Assembly: GCA_964473865.1 (NCBI GenBank)
Contig: CAYYQN010000005.1
Coordinates: 1 to 64,000, forward strand
Direction: 5' to 3'
DNA length: 64,000 nucleotides
Source: CAIMUX01 sp964473865
GTDB lineage: Bacteria > Eisenbacteria > RBG-16-71-46 > CAIMUX01
Positions 53,157 through 63,800 of the stretch are shown piece by piece. A program made the translations under genes and the position numbers. Within the stretch, counting starts at the first letter, position 1. Each line of letters opens with the position of its first letter. The notes beneath the pieces are model-generated. The model made no database searches. It had not been told where the DNA came from and worked only from the letters and a program-made list of their open reading frames with translations.

Positions 53157-53207
53157 GAAGATGCCTCCTGCGTGCCGGCGCGGTTGGCCGGGTCTCCCGA
53201 CGGCCGG

Positions 53208-54728
53208 CTAGTCCGCCGTCGCGGGGATGGGAAATCCGCCCGCCTGCGACGCCAGCGCCCGCACCACTCCGTAGATGTACCGCGAGAGCCTGGCCAACCC
53301 CTCAGGGTCCAACTCGTCGGGAGTGTCGCGAGAGGTCGCAAATCGCGTCGCGCCGCCGGTGGAGATCAGGATCGCGGGCACTGACGCGGCCCTCCAGTGA
53401 GGCAGCGCTCCCCAGGACGGGGACGCCTCGACCAGGCGCACGTCGGGCGCGTCCGGCAGCGCCGCGCGAACTCCTTCGAGGAGCCCGCGCCACTGCGGCG
53501 CCGACCCGATGCCGGAAACGAACAGTTCTGCCGCCGGCCGGGCGCCGAACCCTCCCAGGTCGACACACGCGAGGACCGGGTCTCCCGAAGCTGTCATCGA
53601 CTCCACGAGCGGGCCGATCCCGGCCGCGTCGAACACGCGTCCCGCATAGGCGACGAAGAGGATCGAGTGGTCCGGAGGCAGCGCGCCCCGCATCGCCGCC
53701 GAAAGCTCCAGCAGGAGCGCCACTCCGGCGGCATTGTCTCCCGCCCCGGGATGCAGGACGGGAGACGCGTTGTTCGGACCGATTCCCCAGCCGTCGTAGG
53801 CGGCGGACACGATCACAGTGCCCGGGGCCCGCCCGGGCAGGCGGCCGAGCACGTCGTGGGCGGAACCCTGCAGCCGGCGCAGGCCGGTGATCACTTCCAC
53901 CGAATCGCAAGCCGAATCGTTGGAGAAGTGGCCGGCAACGAGCGGCTGGCCGCGCCGCAACGCTCCGAGATCGAGACCGCTCTCCTTGAGCAGCGACTCC
54001 GCGGCAGCCCAGGAGAGGTGGCACGCGGGGATCCCGGCATCGGGGAATCCTTGTTCCTGGTTCACCCGCCACGTCGGCGAAGTCTCCCCCGGCGCGGGCG
54101 GCGGTCCGGTCATGAGCAAGGCCAGGGCGCCGTGATTGCGGGCATTGAGCGCCTTCACGAACGGATCGGCATGGTAGGCCGGCGCGGACGCGAGCAGAGG
54201 CGCCTGCTTTCCTCGCGGCGGTTCACCCGCCAACACGAGGACCGCATTGCCCCGGACGTCGAGCCCGGCGTAGTCATCGTAGCCGGCCTCCGGAGCCGTC
54301 ACTCCGTACCCCGCGACCACCAGGGGCGCGGTGGCGTGACCTTTCCCCGTGAACCCGAGAGGCGACCAGTCGCGCCCGAACGTGTATCCCCGGCGTCGAT
54401 CGCGCAGGCCGATCACTCCCTCCACCCGAGCGCCGGTCGAAGCGTCAAACGGGAGATCGAAGCTGCCCGCATGCGCGCCCGGTTCCAGACCGGCCGCCAG
54501 GAAGCGCCCGCGGATGTAGGCCGCGGCCGAGTCGGCCCCCGGGGAAGCGAAGCCGCGCCCTTCCCAGGCCGGGCTGCTCAGGGCCGCAACGTGCGCTCGG
54601 ATGGAGGCCGCGGTGACCCGGCTCGAGCCCACGAAGACCGAGGCGTCCACTCCGGGCGCGGCCCACGCCGATGCCGAGGTCGACAGGAGAGCCGCAAAGG
54701 CCAAAACCGTGACAATCCGCGGATGCAT
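53208..54728 (-). CDS. M28-peptidase-fold protein lacking key metal ligands
   Basis: 506 aa, ATG at 54728 behind AGGAG, with a signal peptide (MHPRIVTVLAFAALLSTSASAWA). A PA-type insert lies at about 130-270 (GYGVTAPEAGYDDYAG, GNAVLVLAGEPPRG). The M28 domain starts about residue 285. Against the usual ligand set His, Asp, Glu-Glu, Asp, His, it shows SAAYDGWG (His to Ala), GAGDNAAGVA (Asp kept), FVAYAGRVFD (Glu-Glu lost), CVDLGGFG (Asp kept) and FATSRDTPDEL (final His to Ala). It is therefore probably not a functional zinc aminopeptidase; it may bind peptides or be a decaying enzyme with an intact frame. Confidence 0.85.
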   Translation of the reverse strand: MHPRIVTVLAFAALLSTSASAWAAPGVDASVFVGSSRVTAASIRAHVAALSSPAWEGRGFASPGADSAAAYIRGRFLAAGLEPGAHAGSFDLPFDASTGARVEGVIGLRDRRRGYTFGRDWSPLGFTGKGHATAPLVVAGYGVTAPEAGYDDYAGLDVRGNAVLVLAGEPPRGKQAPLLASAPAYHADPFVKALNARNHGALALLMTGPPPAPGETSPTWRVNQEQGFPDAGIPACHLSWAAAESLLKESGLDLGALRRGQPLVAGHFSNDSACDSVEVITGLRRLQGSAHDVLGRLPGRAPGTVIVSAAYDGWGIGPNNASPVLHPGAGDNAAGVALLLELSAAMRGALPPDHSILFVAYAGRVFDAAGIGPLVESMTASGDPVLACVDLGGFGARPAAELFVSGIGSAPQWRGLLEGVRAALPDAPDVRLVEASPSWGALPHWRAASVPAILISTGGATRFATSRDTPDELDPEGLARLSRYIYGVVRALASQAGGFPIPATAD

Positions 54729-54859
54729 CCAGGCTCCTCTCTTCCAGCGCAGAGATGTGCCGGCGCCCGCCGGCGGCGGAAACAGGAATCCCCCGCGGCC
54801 GGAACATGCGGTCGCGGGGAACGACGCCCGTCGCACGGGGCTGCTCGAAACCGACAACG

Positions 54860-55147
54860 CTAGATGGGGTTCGCGTCCTGCGGGCGATCGAGAACCACGA
54901 TCTGGCACTCCACGCCATGCTTCGCGGCGACCGCCTGCGCGATGGCCTGCAAGGCGTGGATGTTCCTCCCGCCCCGCCCGATCACCTGGCCGACTTCGGG
55001 CGGCACTGCTGTGATCTCGATCACCACGGCTCTCTCGCCGGACACTCGCATGACCTTCACGAGCTCCGGCCGATCCACGAGCGCGACGACAACCCTCTGG
55101 ACGAGTTCCAGGACGGCGGCCTGCGCTGTCTCCTGCTCTGTACCCAA
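54860..55147 (-). CDS. KhpA-like KH-domain RNA-binding protein
   Basis: 95 aa from a TTG at 55147, chosen because GAGGAGG sits eight bases upstream; the longer open frame has no site. The core is a single KH domain with the GxxG loop in VIGRGGRNIHALQAIAQAV, preceded by VMRVSGERAVVIEITAVPPEV. This matches KhpA (YlqC) in size and sequence, an RNA chaperone-like protein that pairs with KhpB in many bacteria. It usually sits between rpsP and rimM; here it is alone. Confidence 0.85.
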   Translation of the reverse strand: MGTEQETAQAAVLELVQRVVVALVDRPELVKVMRVSGERAVVIEITAVPPEVGQVIGRGGRNIHALQAIAQAVAAKHGVECQIVVLDRPQDANPI

Positions 55148-55648
55148 GGCGCGTTCCTCCTCTGCGAGGTCCCGATATCCGTCATGACATACCGCACCGG
55201 CGGAGCGCCCTCGATCGACTCCACCGGGACGTGGCCCGGCCGCATTCCGCGTTCTCCGGCCTGAGCGGCGCCGGACCAGAAGCCGGCGCACGCGGGAACA
55301 CCGGGCACCCCCGGCCTCGCGACGCAGAGGGTGATTATCACCCAACGGGCCGCGGATGCAAGCCCCCCGGTTCATGGAATGCGATTCCATGTGACCGGTT
55401 CCCTTCCGGCTCCGCCCCCGGCTCCCCGAATCCTGGTGAAAAGTCCCATTGGCCCGCGTGTATCACCAATCTAATAATGATGTTACGGCAATCTGGCCGC
55501 CCCACCCCACCCCCTCTGCTCCGACCGACCGATGGCGGGATCGAACCGCGCGCTGCCCGCGGCTCCGCGCCCGAACCGGCGGATTCCGCGTCTTGAGCCC
55601 CGGGGGCCGACCGGTCAGAATCGCGGCAGCAGGAAAGGGAGGTCTGGG
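55148..55648. promoter_or_regulatory. Divergent promoter region with AT-rich patch
   Basis: 501 bases between the KH gene (minus) and the HEAT-cyclophilin gene (plus). An AT-rich patch at about 55457-55493 stands out. TTGGCC (55449-55454), 18 bases, then AATAAT (55473-55478) is a fair promoter for the plus-strand gene. Nothing else is seen. Confidence 0.35.
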
Positions 55649-57838
55649 ATGCGGGCACGGAGCCTCGGATGGCGGCGCGGGAGGAGGCCGGTGGAGGTCG
55701 CTCGAGCGTCCGAAGGGGATGCCGTCCGCCCGATCCGGCTCGTCGGAATCGCGGCCCTGCTCGCCATGGCCATCGGTGCGCCGTTGGCGGCCTCCGCCGG
55801 CCCGGGCCTCACCGACCAGGCCGAAGCCTCGATCACATGGTTCGAGGATCGGCGCGAGTCCGGCCCGGATCTTCTCAGCTTCCTCTCCGACACCAACGCG
55901 GCGGTCCGAGCGCGCGCCGCCCTCGCTCTGGGGCGGATCGGACACGCCCAGGCCGTGCCGCCGCTCACGGCGCGCTTGCGTGACCCCGATGTCCAGGTAC
56001 GGCGCGAGGCGGCCTTCGCCCTCGGGGAGATCGAAGACTCGTCCACGGTCGGCGCCCTCGAGGCCCATCTCCTTTCCGGACTCGAGCCGGACGCCGAAGC
56101 CCGAGCGCTCTGCGTCGAGGGGCTGGGAAAGCGACGCGCCGGCGCGGCGGCGATCGCCTCCGCGCTCCGCGATCCGGAGCCGGCGGTCGCCATCGCCGCG
56201 CTGCACGCCGGCTGGCAGGTTCCCGGGGCGGATCCGCTGCCGGCGGCAATCGACCTTTCGCGAAGCGAGAACCCGGATCTGCGGCGGGCCGCCGCCTGCT
56301 GTCTGATGCGGTCGTTGGGGGCGAAGCCGTCGGGCCGTACGGCCATTCCGGAAGTCGCTCCGATCGGCGAGGAAGCGCGGACCCGCGCCGGGGCCCGGCT
56401 CCGGGAGCTCACATCGGCCGCCGACGCCCAGGTGCGCATCTACGCCGTCCGGGGTCTGGCCACGACCATCGAGGAAACCACGACGGACGTCCTCCTCGCG
56501 CGGCTCTCGGATTCCGATTGGCGGGTTCGCGTCGAGGCGGTGCGGGCCTTGGCGGCTCCAGGGCGCTCCGTGCGCCTCCGAGCCCTCCGGCCGCTCTGGG
56601 ACGACCGGAACGGGAACGTGCGCATCACCGCGGCCGAGGCGCTGGCCACACTCGGCCCGGCCAAGGACGCGATCCGGCGGCTCCAGGACCTGCTGCGCGA
56701 TCCGAGTCCGCGTATGCGCCAGGCGGCGTTCGGGGCGCTGCTCGCGCGCTACCGCGCGGCGGGCGACCCGATGCCGGGCCCGGCGATCGACGCGGTAGAG
56801 GCCGCCTCGCTGGAAATGCAGGGGCAGACCGACTGGACGCTCCGCGCGCTGGCCGCCGACGGGGCCGCGCTGCTTCCGCTCGACCTGTCGTTGCCGATCC
56901 TGGACCGGATGATTCGGGACGAGCCGCGCGTCGCGCGCGCCGCCGTCGACCCGCTCCTGCAACGTCATGCCCGGTTGCACGCCGGTCCGGTTCTGGCCCA
57001 GATCGGCACCGACCTGCAGCGGCTCCTTTCGTCGCCCGATCCGGTGCTGCGCGCGCTCACCATCGAAAGTCTCGGCCCGATCTTCGCCGACACGACCATC
57101 ACCGTCGACCCGTCCGACTGGATGGGGCTGGAGATGATCCTGGACCAGTCGCGCCAGTATGCGGCGGAGTTCGATCGCGTTCCGGAAGTGCGTCTGGCGG
57201 TGGTGGAAACCGCGCGGCAGCATGCCGATCGCCCAGAGATGCGCCGGATCCTCGCCGCCTGCGGCGAGGATGCTGACTATCTCGTGCGCCTCGCGTCCGC
57301 GGCGGCACTCCGCGAGGCCGGTCAGACGCCACCCCACGCGCCGGAGCCGGTGCAAACCGGGCGGGCCCCGGCCGACTACGAACCGATCCTGCGCTGGGCC
57401 CGGGCCGACCATTGGGCCGTCCTGCAAACGGAGGAGGGATCGATCGTCGTCCGCCTCCTCGGTCGGGACGCGCCGCTCACCTGCTGGAACTTCGCCCGGC
57501 TGGCCCGCGAGGGTTTCTTCGATCGGGGCCGCTGGCACCGGGTGGTTCCCGACTTCGTGCTGCAGGCGGGCTGCCCGCGAGGCGATGGGTACGGCGGCTC
57601 CGACCAGACCATTCGCTGCGAGATCAACCGGCGGCGCTTCACCGCGGGTACGCTCGGCATGGCGCTCTCGGGCAAGGACACCGGCTCGAGTCAGTTCTTT
57701 CTCACCCACTCGGACCAGCCGCACCTCGACGGCCGGTACACGGTGTTCGGACAGGTGGAGCGCGGGATCGAGATCGCCGCGCGGATCACCCAGGGCGCGA
57801 ATCTCTGGTCGATCCGTGTCGTCGACTCGCTGCCTTGA
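55649..57838 (+). CDS. Exported HEAT-repeat/cyclophilin peptidyl-prolyl isomerase fusion
   Basis: 729 aa, ATG at 55649 with AAAGGGAGG upstream. A signal anchor lies at about 28-50 (PIRLVGIAALLAMAIGAPLAASA). Residues about 60-560 are HEAT repeats (AAVRARAALALGRIGHAQAVPPL, VQVRREAAFALGEI, WRVRVEAVRALAA). Residues about 575-729 are a cyclophilin domain keeping the active-site signature WHRVVPDFVLQAG, SSQFFLTHSDQPHLDG and YTVFGQVERG, so isomerase activity is likely. It probably folds or scaffolds proteins in the periplasm. The HEAT-cyclophilin order is found in related genomes but is not the classical PpiA layout. Confidence 0.9.
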   Translation: MRARSLGWRRGRRPVEVARASEGDAVRPIRLVGIAALLAMAIGAPLAASAGPGLTDQAEASITWFEDRRESGPDLLSFLSDTNAAVRARAALALGRIGHAQAVPPLTARLRDPDVQVRREAAFALGEIEDSSTVGALEAHLLSGLEPDAEARALCVEGLGKRRAGAAAIASALRDPEPAVAIAALHAGWQVPGADPLPAAIDLSRSENPDLRRAAACCLMRSLGAKPSGRTAIPEVAPIGEEARTRAGARLRELTSAADAQVRIYAVRGLATTIEETTTDVLLARLSDSDWRVRVEAVRALAAPGRSVRLRALRPLWDDRNGNVRITAAEALATLGPAKDAIRRLQDLLRDPSPRMRQAAFGALLARYRAAGDPMPGPAIDAVEAASLEMQGQTDWTLRALAADGAALLPLDLSLPILDRMIRDEPRVARAAVDPLLQRHARLHAGPVLAQIGTDLQRLLSSPDPVLRALTIESLGPIFADTTITVDPSDWMGLEMILDQSRQYAAEFDRVPEVRLAVVETARQHADRPEMRRILAACGEDADYLVRLASAAALREAGQTPPHAPEPVQTGRAPADYEPILRWARADHWAVLQTEEGSIVVRLLGRDAPLTCWNFARLAREGFFDRGRWHRVVPDFVLQAGCPRGDGYGGSDQTIRCEINRRRFTAGTLGMALSGKDTGSSQFFLTHSDQPHLDGRYTVFGQVERGIEIAARITQGANLWSIRVVDSLP

Positions 57839-57937
57839 GCGCAGTCGGGCATAAGCGACCGAATCCCGGCCATCGGGCGGCGGCCCGCAAGTGATATGCT
57901 GGGGCCGCCGGGCCCGGGAACGAAAGGAGAAGTCCCC

Positions 57938-59503
57938 TTGAGCCGCAGAAGAACCGTCGGGGCTTATGTGTTCACTCTTGCCTTGATCCTCGCGGGGCCT
58001 GCCGGCGCCAGCGGCTTCGAGGACGCGCGCCGCATCGCCGATATGGTGGAAGCCCCCGATCTCCCGGGAAGGATCGAGATCTGCCGCGAAGTCCTGGCGG
58101 GCAAGCCGGCGCCGTGGGCGCGTATCTTCTGCGAAGGCTTCCTGGCCCTGTCCGAAGGCGACGAGGCCCGGGCGAGCGCCGCCCTCGAAGAGACGCTCGA
58201 GGAGCGAAGCGACTTCGCGGTGGGCGCGATCCTCTATGGCGATCTCGCGGCGGACACCGGCCGGCCGGATGCCGCCATCACATTCTACAATCGAGCGCTG
58301 GAAGCTCAGCCCGAGCGCATCGACGCCCGGTTCGGCCTCGGCTCGGTCTTCTTCCATCTGGGCCAGACTCGGGATCCGAAGTATCTCCCCCAGGCGCTGG
58401 AAGCGTTCCGCCAGGTGGCCGAAGCGGATCCCAGGTCTCCGAACGGCTGGAGTCACATGGGACTTGTTCTGGGCACCATGGGCCGCGACGCGGACGCGGA
58501 GGCGATGTACCAGAAGGCGATTGCGCGCAGCCCCGACGACCCGTTCGTGTACGACGGTCTCGCCGCGCTGTACGCCCGCCAGGACCGGAACGAGCCTGCG
58601 GAAGAGAACTGGCGCCACGCCCTGGCGCTCAACCCCGGCTACGGTCCGGCGGTCATCGAACTGGCCGCGCTCTACGCTCGCACGGAGCGGTTGGGCCAGG
58701 CCCTGACGGTTCTCGAGAACGCCCGCGAGGCGGCGAAGGTGGCCCCCTGGGGCGCGCGCATCCGCCGCAATCTCGGCTTCGCGTACCTGCGGATCGGAAT
58801 GGACGAGGTCGCCAGGATCCGATTCGAAGAGGCCGCCGAGATCGGCGGCGATGCCCTCGCCGCGCTGGGCCTCGCCCACCTGCGGATGCTGGCCCGCGAC
58901 GAAGCGGATGCGCTGCCCGCGTTCGAGTCGGGTGCGGCGATCGATTCCGCTGCCGCGTCTCCGTTCGTGCGCGCGTGGCGCGAGCCGCTGTCCGCGGGGA
59001 GGCTCGAGGCCGCCCCCCATGTGCGGCGGGTCCTGGAAGGGCTGGACCGGGCCCGGCCGGCCGGCAGCCCGAAGCCCAAGACGCCGCCTTTGGAGGCGGA
59101 TCTCCGCGGCCCCGGCGCCACCAACGCCCTGGTCGGTCTCGTGCTCCGCGGCTGGTCGTTCGATGACGCCGTCGCCTTGAAGGAAAGGCTGGCGCGCGCC
59201 CCGACCGACAGCCTGGGCAACGAGTACGACACCCCGCCGGTTCCGCTGGAGCAGGTGCCGGCAGAGTACCCCGAGTCCGCCCAGGCGGCCGGGCTCACCG
59301 GGACCGTCGAGATCCTCGCCACGGTCGACGAAACGGGCAAGGTGGTGCGCACCGAGCAGAAGGTCTGCAACGCGCCCAACATGCTCTGCCAGGCGGCCAT
59401 GACCGCGGCCCGCAAGTGGACCTTCAAGCCTGCCACCCGCTATGGACAGCCGGTGCAGGCGGTGGTCGTCCTGCCGTTCCGGTTCCGCGCCCCCAGCCGG
59501 TGA
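57938..59503 (+). CDS. TPR protein with TonB C-terminal domain
   Basis: 521 aa from a TTG at 57938, chosen for AAAGGAGA eight bases upstream; an ATG at 57896 is the alternative. A signal or anchor segment (VGAYVFTLALILAGPAGASG) is followed by about eight TPR units (residues 60-330; for example AAITFYNRALEAQPERIDARFGLG). Residues about 430-521 are a TonB C-terminal domain (PAEYPESAQAAGLTGTVEILATVDETGKV, AAMTAARKWTFKPATRYGQPV, VVLPFRF). Without an obvious proline-rich spacer or ExbB/D genes here, it may be a periplasmic partner of TonB-type systems rather than the energy transducer itself. Confidence 0.87.
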   Translation: MSRRRTVGAYVFTLALILAGPAGASGFEDARRIADMVEAPDLPGRIEICREVLAGKPAPWARIFCEGFLALSEGDEARASAALEETLEERSDFAVGAILYGDLAADTGRPDAAITFYNRALEAQPERIDARFGLGSVFFHLGQTRDPKYLPQALEAFRQVAEADPRSPNGWSHMGLVLGTMGRDADAEAMYQKAIARSPDDPFVYDGLAALYARQDRNEPAEENWRHALALNPGYGPAVIELAALYARTERLGQALTVLENAREAAKVAPWGARIRRNLGFAYLRIGMDEVARIRFEEAAEIGGDALAALGLAHLRMLARDEADALPAFESGAAIDSAAASPFVRAWREPLSAGRLEAAPHVRRVLEGLDRARPAGSPKPKTPPLEADLRGPGATNALVGLVLRGWSFDDAVALKERLARAPTDSLGNEYDTPPVPLEQVPAEYPESAQAAGLTGTVEILATVDETGKVVRTEQKVCNAPNMLCQAAMTAARKWTFKPATRYGQPVQAVVVLPFRFRAPSR

Positions 59504-59619
59504 ACGGACGCCCGAGCCGGACCACGGGCGGCGGAGGAACGCGGCCCGCGGGGCCGGCCGGCGTTGGCGAGCGGCTGGCACGGGACTTCGGCACCCAACC
59601 CGGCTCCGGGAGGCGATCG

Positions 59620-60840
59620 ATGGATCGGACGCGCATTCTGCACCTCGCCGACCTCCACCTGGGCTACGGGCACGGCTACCTCGGTCGCCGCGCGTCCGAT
59701 CGCGGCGCGGAGGCGGACCGCCTGCTCGGCCGGATCGCCGACTTCGCGCTCGAACCTGACTCCGGCATCGGCGGCATCGTCATCGCCGGCGACCTGTTCG
59801 ACTCGCACGACCCGCCGGCACGGGTGGTGGAGAACGTTCTCTACGATCTCGGCCGGCTCGAAGCGGCGGGCGTGCGAACCTGCACCGTGCCCGGCAATCA
59901 CGACGAGTACAGCTATCCGAACAGCGTCTACCGCCGGTGGGCCTCCGCCTGGCCGGGCACCCTGGTCACCACCCCCGAGCCGGAGCGGGTCGCTTCCTGG
60001 GCCCTGGCCGCAGCGACGGTCGATCTGTACGCCATGGCCTATCTCGAGGGAAGGAGCCGCCCCCCCTTCGATCGATTCGCGGTCCAACCCGGGCCGGCCC
60101 GAAAGATCGCCGTGCTGCACGGGTCGCTCGACGTGGACTGGACCGATCGATCGCTCCCGCTGCGCTCCGAGAATCTGGCCGCGCTGGGTGTCGATTATGT
60201 GGCCTTGGGCCACATCCACCGGCCGATGGATCGCCGCGTGGGGCCGGCCTGGGTCTGCTATCCCGGGCGCATCGAAGGCGCCGGCTTCGATGATCCCGGC
60301 GGCGCGGGGCTCGTGATCATCGACGTTGCGGCCGCGGAGCTCCGCCCCCAGCGACTTCCGTTTCCTTCGCAACCGGTACGGACCGAAGTGTGGAATGTCT
60401 CGGGCCTCGCGTCGGAGGAGGACCTCGCCGCCCGCTTCGAGGCAATCGCCGACCGGCGGGCCATCGTGCGCGTGCGGCTCGGCGGCCTCCCCGGCTTTCC
60501 GCTCGAGGTGGACCGGCTCCTTGCCCGGTTCGAGACCGACTTCTTCCACCTGGAGATCAACACCGCAGATGCCGACGCTCTGCCGCCGGATCTGGAAGGA
60601 GCGGCGGCCGAGCCGACCGTTCGGGGTCTCTTCTCCGTAATCGCGGCGGAGAAGATCGCCGCGGCGCCCGCGGCCGCCCGCGCGTTGCACCAGGCGGCGC
60701 TGCGATTCGGATGGGCCGCCTTCGGCCCGGAGCGGGGCGAGGCGCCGGTCACCGCGGGAGGCGCCGGGAACGCCGGCGCCGGCGGCGGGATCGGGCGATC
60801 GGACCGGCCGGCCGGCCCGGGCGCCGGAGAGCCGACATGA
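59620..60840 (+). CDS. Mre11/SbcD-like (YhaO-type) phosphoesterase
   Basis: 406 aa, ATG at 59620 behind GGGAGG. The calcineurin-like nuclease motifs are all present: ILHLADLHLG, IVIAGDLFDSHD, TVPGNHDEYS, KIAVLHGSLD and YVALGHIHRPM, which bind two metals. The length and the order of the C-terminal region match YhaO-type proteins. A Gly/Ala-rich tail ends the chain. The stop overlaps the start of the Rad50/YhaN-like gene (ATGA), so the two are translated as a pair forming a nuclease-ATPase complex for DNA-end processing. Confidence 0.9.
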   Translation: MDRTRILHLADLHLGYGHGYLGRRASDRGAEADRLLGRIADFALEPDSGIGGIVIAGDLFDSHDPPARVVENVLYDLGRLEAAGVRTCTVPGNHDEYSYPNSVYRRWASAWPGTLVTTPEPERVASWALAAATVDLYAMAYLEGRSRPPFDRFAVQPGPARKIAVLHGSLDVDWTDRSLPLRSENLAALGVDYVALGHIHRPMDRRVGPAWVCYPGRIEGAGFDDPGGAGLVIIDVAAAELRPQRLPFPSQPVRTEVWNVSGLASEEDLAARFEAIADRRAIVRVRLGGLPGFPLEVDRLLARFETDFFHLEINTADADALPPDLEGAAAEPTVRGLFSVIAAEKIAAAPAAARALHQAALRFGWAAFGPERGEAPVTAGGAGNAGAGGGIGRSDRPAGPGAGEPT

Positions 60841-63800
60841 GTCGGGCGCCTCTGCGCATCCGCGAGATCGCACTCGCCGGATTCGGGCCGCATCGCGAGG
60901 GGAGACGATTCTTCTTCCCCGACGGCCCGAGCGTGCTGGTCGGACCCAACGAATCGGGCAAGAGCAACCTCCTCCAGGCGCTCGCAGCGACTCTCTTCGG
61001 CCTGCCCGCCGGCAACGATCCCACCGGGTTCACCACCGCGCACTTTCGCTCCATCCCGCCCCCCCGCGAATTCTGGGGAGAGGTGGCCTGGGAGAGCGAC
61101 GGCCGGCGGTATCGGCTGCACCGCGCCTTCGACAGCCACCAGGTCCGCTGGGTCGAGGAGACCGGTGACCGGCGGCGCGTCGTCTACCAGGGCGAGCACA
61201 ACCCCCAGGCGAAGTCCCACGCCCGCTCCCCCTATCCGCCTCGCCTGCGCGAGCAGTTCGGGCTCGCCTCCCTCGATCTCTTCCTGGAGGCGTTCTGCCT
61301 GGGCCAGGTGGCCTCGCAAGGCGATGACCTCAGCGCCGACCTGCAGCACCTCCTCTCCGGAAGCCGGACGGGGCGCACCGACGATGTCCTGCAGCGCCTC
61401 TTCGATGAAGTCAAGGAGCGGACGCGCGCCACCGGCGACCTGGGCCTGCGAAGACCGGGCAAGGATCGGCCCGTGAACCAGCGCGAGCCGGGCCGCCTCG
61501 AGCGGCTGGAGGACGAGCTCGCCCGCGCCCGCGCCGACTTCGCCGCGGGCCGCAGCGGGCTCACGCTCATCAACGAGCGGAGCACCGAACGGGAGAAGAT
61601 CGCGGCCGAGCGGAAGGCGCTGGCGATCTCGCTGGAGCAGCGACGAGGCCGGGTCGACACGCTGAAGCGCTGGGCCGCGTTGGAAGAAGAGCGCCGCCGC
61701 CACGAAGAGGCGCTGCTCCGCGCCCGGAGCCAGCTCCGGGAGCTGGACGAGGTGGAAGCGAAGCGGAAGGCGGAGGAGACGGGCCGCGGCGCCGCCGACG
61801 CCGTGCTCCTCGAGGCGCCGGCCGATCTGGGCGCCCGGCTCGAGGCTCTGGCTGCCGCCGAAGAGTCGGCCGCCGCCCGCCGCCAGGAAGCGACGGATCA
61901 GGAGGTGGAGCGGTCGCGGCTCGAGGCGGAAGCGCAGGCGCTCCAGGCCCGCCTGGATGGAGAGCTCGCTCCGGTGCGCGGGATGGAAGACCCGGTGCGC
62001 GTTCGCCGCGAGCTCGCCGCGGCGATCCGGGTGCGCGACCAGCGGGCCGCAGAGCTCGCGCAGGTCCGCGGGCGGATCACCGAGCTTCAGGACCGTCTCA
62101 ACACGGAGGGCACCTGGCCGGAAGATCTCGACCCGGTGCTCCTCCGGACGCGAGCCGACTCCTGGTTGCAGGATGTGCGCCGTCTCGAGGCGATCGCGGA
62201 ACGACGCGCGGAAATCGCCGGACCGCTCGAGGGGCGGTCATTCCTCGACGACGATCGGATGGAGCTCCTGCGCCGCAAGCTGGGAATCGAGGAGCGCCTG
62301 CGCTCGAACCGGGCGCGGAGTCGCGAGCTGGAGATGCAGGCGGCGCAGCTCGCGGCGGCGACAGCCCGGGCGGAAGCCGAGGTGGAACGAGCCCGCGCGG
62401 CGGAGGCGCGCCAGCTGGCCCGAGCCGCGGATGCGCGCGCGCGGGAAGCCGGGTCTCTCTGGTCGGGCCCGATCAGCCCGTGGTTGTCGCTTCTGGGCGC
62501 GGCGGTCATCGGCCCAGGACTGCACTACGGTCTCGACCTCGCGTGGCCGGCCGCGCTGGGCGCGGGCGCCGCGGTCTTCGTGCTCCTGCAGATGGTCAGC
62601 TTCCTGTTGGCGCGCGCGCGCGCGAAGCGCCTGGCCGCGGCACCGATCGACTCCTCGGCCGATGCCGGCCTCGCGGGGGACGCAGGAGCGTCACAGCCGG
62701 CAACCTCGGCGGCGGGGTCCGCTCCGGCCGGGACCGCCGCTCCGTTGTCCCCCGGGCCCGCTTCCGCGCCCGACCCGGCCGGCGAACTCGCCGCTTTGCA
62801 GGCCGAACGGGAGGCCCTCGAAGCATCGTTCCCGTCGATTCGCGACCAGCTCGGACCGTTCGCCGATGTGACCGGGCCGGAAATCGGGCGCCTGGAGGAG
62901 CGCTGGGCGCAGTTGGCGACAGAGGATGAAAGGCTGGTCCGGGAGGCGCATGCCCTTCTCGCGGCGTTCGGCGGCACGGATGCAGACTGGCGGACGATTC
63001 CGGTCTCGTCCCTGCCGGAAGGCCTGCGGGATCTGCTTCGACTCCCCGGGGCTCCGGCGCCGGAAACGTGCGCGGCACTCGCCGCCTGGCTCTCCACTCT
63101 CGACGATGCGGCCTGGGCGCGCTTCGCCGATCGAGCGACGGCGCGGCGCGAGCTTGCAGACCGGCTCCGGCAGGAGCAGGAACGGCTCGCGCACCACGAA
63201 GCGGAGGCGCGCCACGACCCCGATCCGGAGGAGCTGCAGCGGCGGCTGGGTCCCTTCACCGCCGACACGCCGGAAGAGGAGTTGGAGCGGCTGGTCCGAG
63301 AACGTGACCAGGCCGAGGCCGGCCTGCGGGACCTCCGGGCGCGAGCGGCGCAGATCCCGTCCGAGGCGACGCTTCGCGAGCGCTGTGAGGAGACGGCGCG
63401 CGCGGATGCCGAGGCTCGCGCGAAGTGGCGCGACGCCTGGCCGCGGGGACCCGAACCGCCCGCCGCCGGGTTACGCCCCTGGAGCGAGGAGATCCGTGCC
63501 GGCGTGGCGGCCGCGCGCGAGGCCGCCACGCGGTTGCAGGGGCGCGACGAAGCCACAACCGGAATCCTGCGCGCGGCCGGAGCCACCGACCGCACGGAAA
63601 TCGAACGCCGGGCCGTGAGCGCGGAGGCGACCCTGGGTGCGGCGCGCCTGGAGGTCGAGCGGCTCGAAGCGGACGATCCGTTCCTCTCCGCCTCCCGGGA
63701 GATCCGCGATCCGTTGGAGCGGGCCTTGCGCCTGCGCCAGGTTCTCGAGGACGAAACCCGCCTTCTCGCCGAGGAGAACGAGGCAGAAATCCGGCTGCAT

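Noticed and set aside
55463..59581. A very long minus-strand open frame (about 1370 codons).
   Set aside because: It is antisense to the HEAT-cyclophilin and TPR-TonB genes, Arg/Gly/Pro-rich and without motifs or a ribosome site. It is a product of high GC and codon bias.
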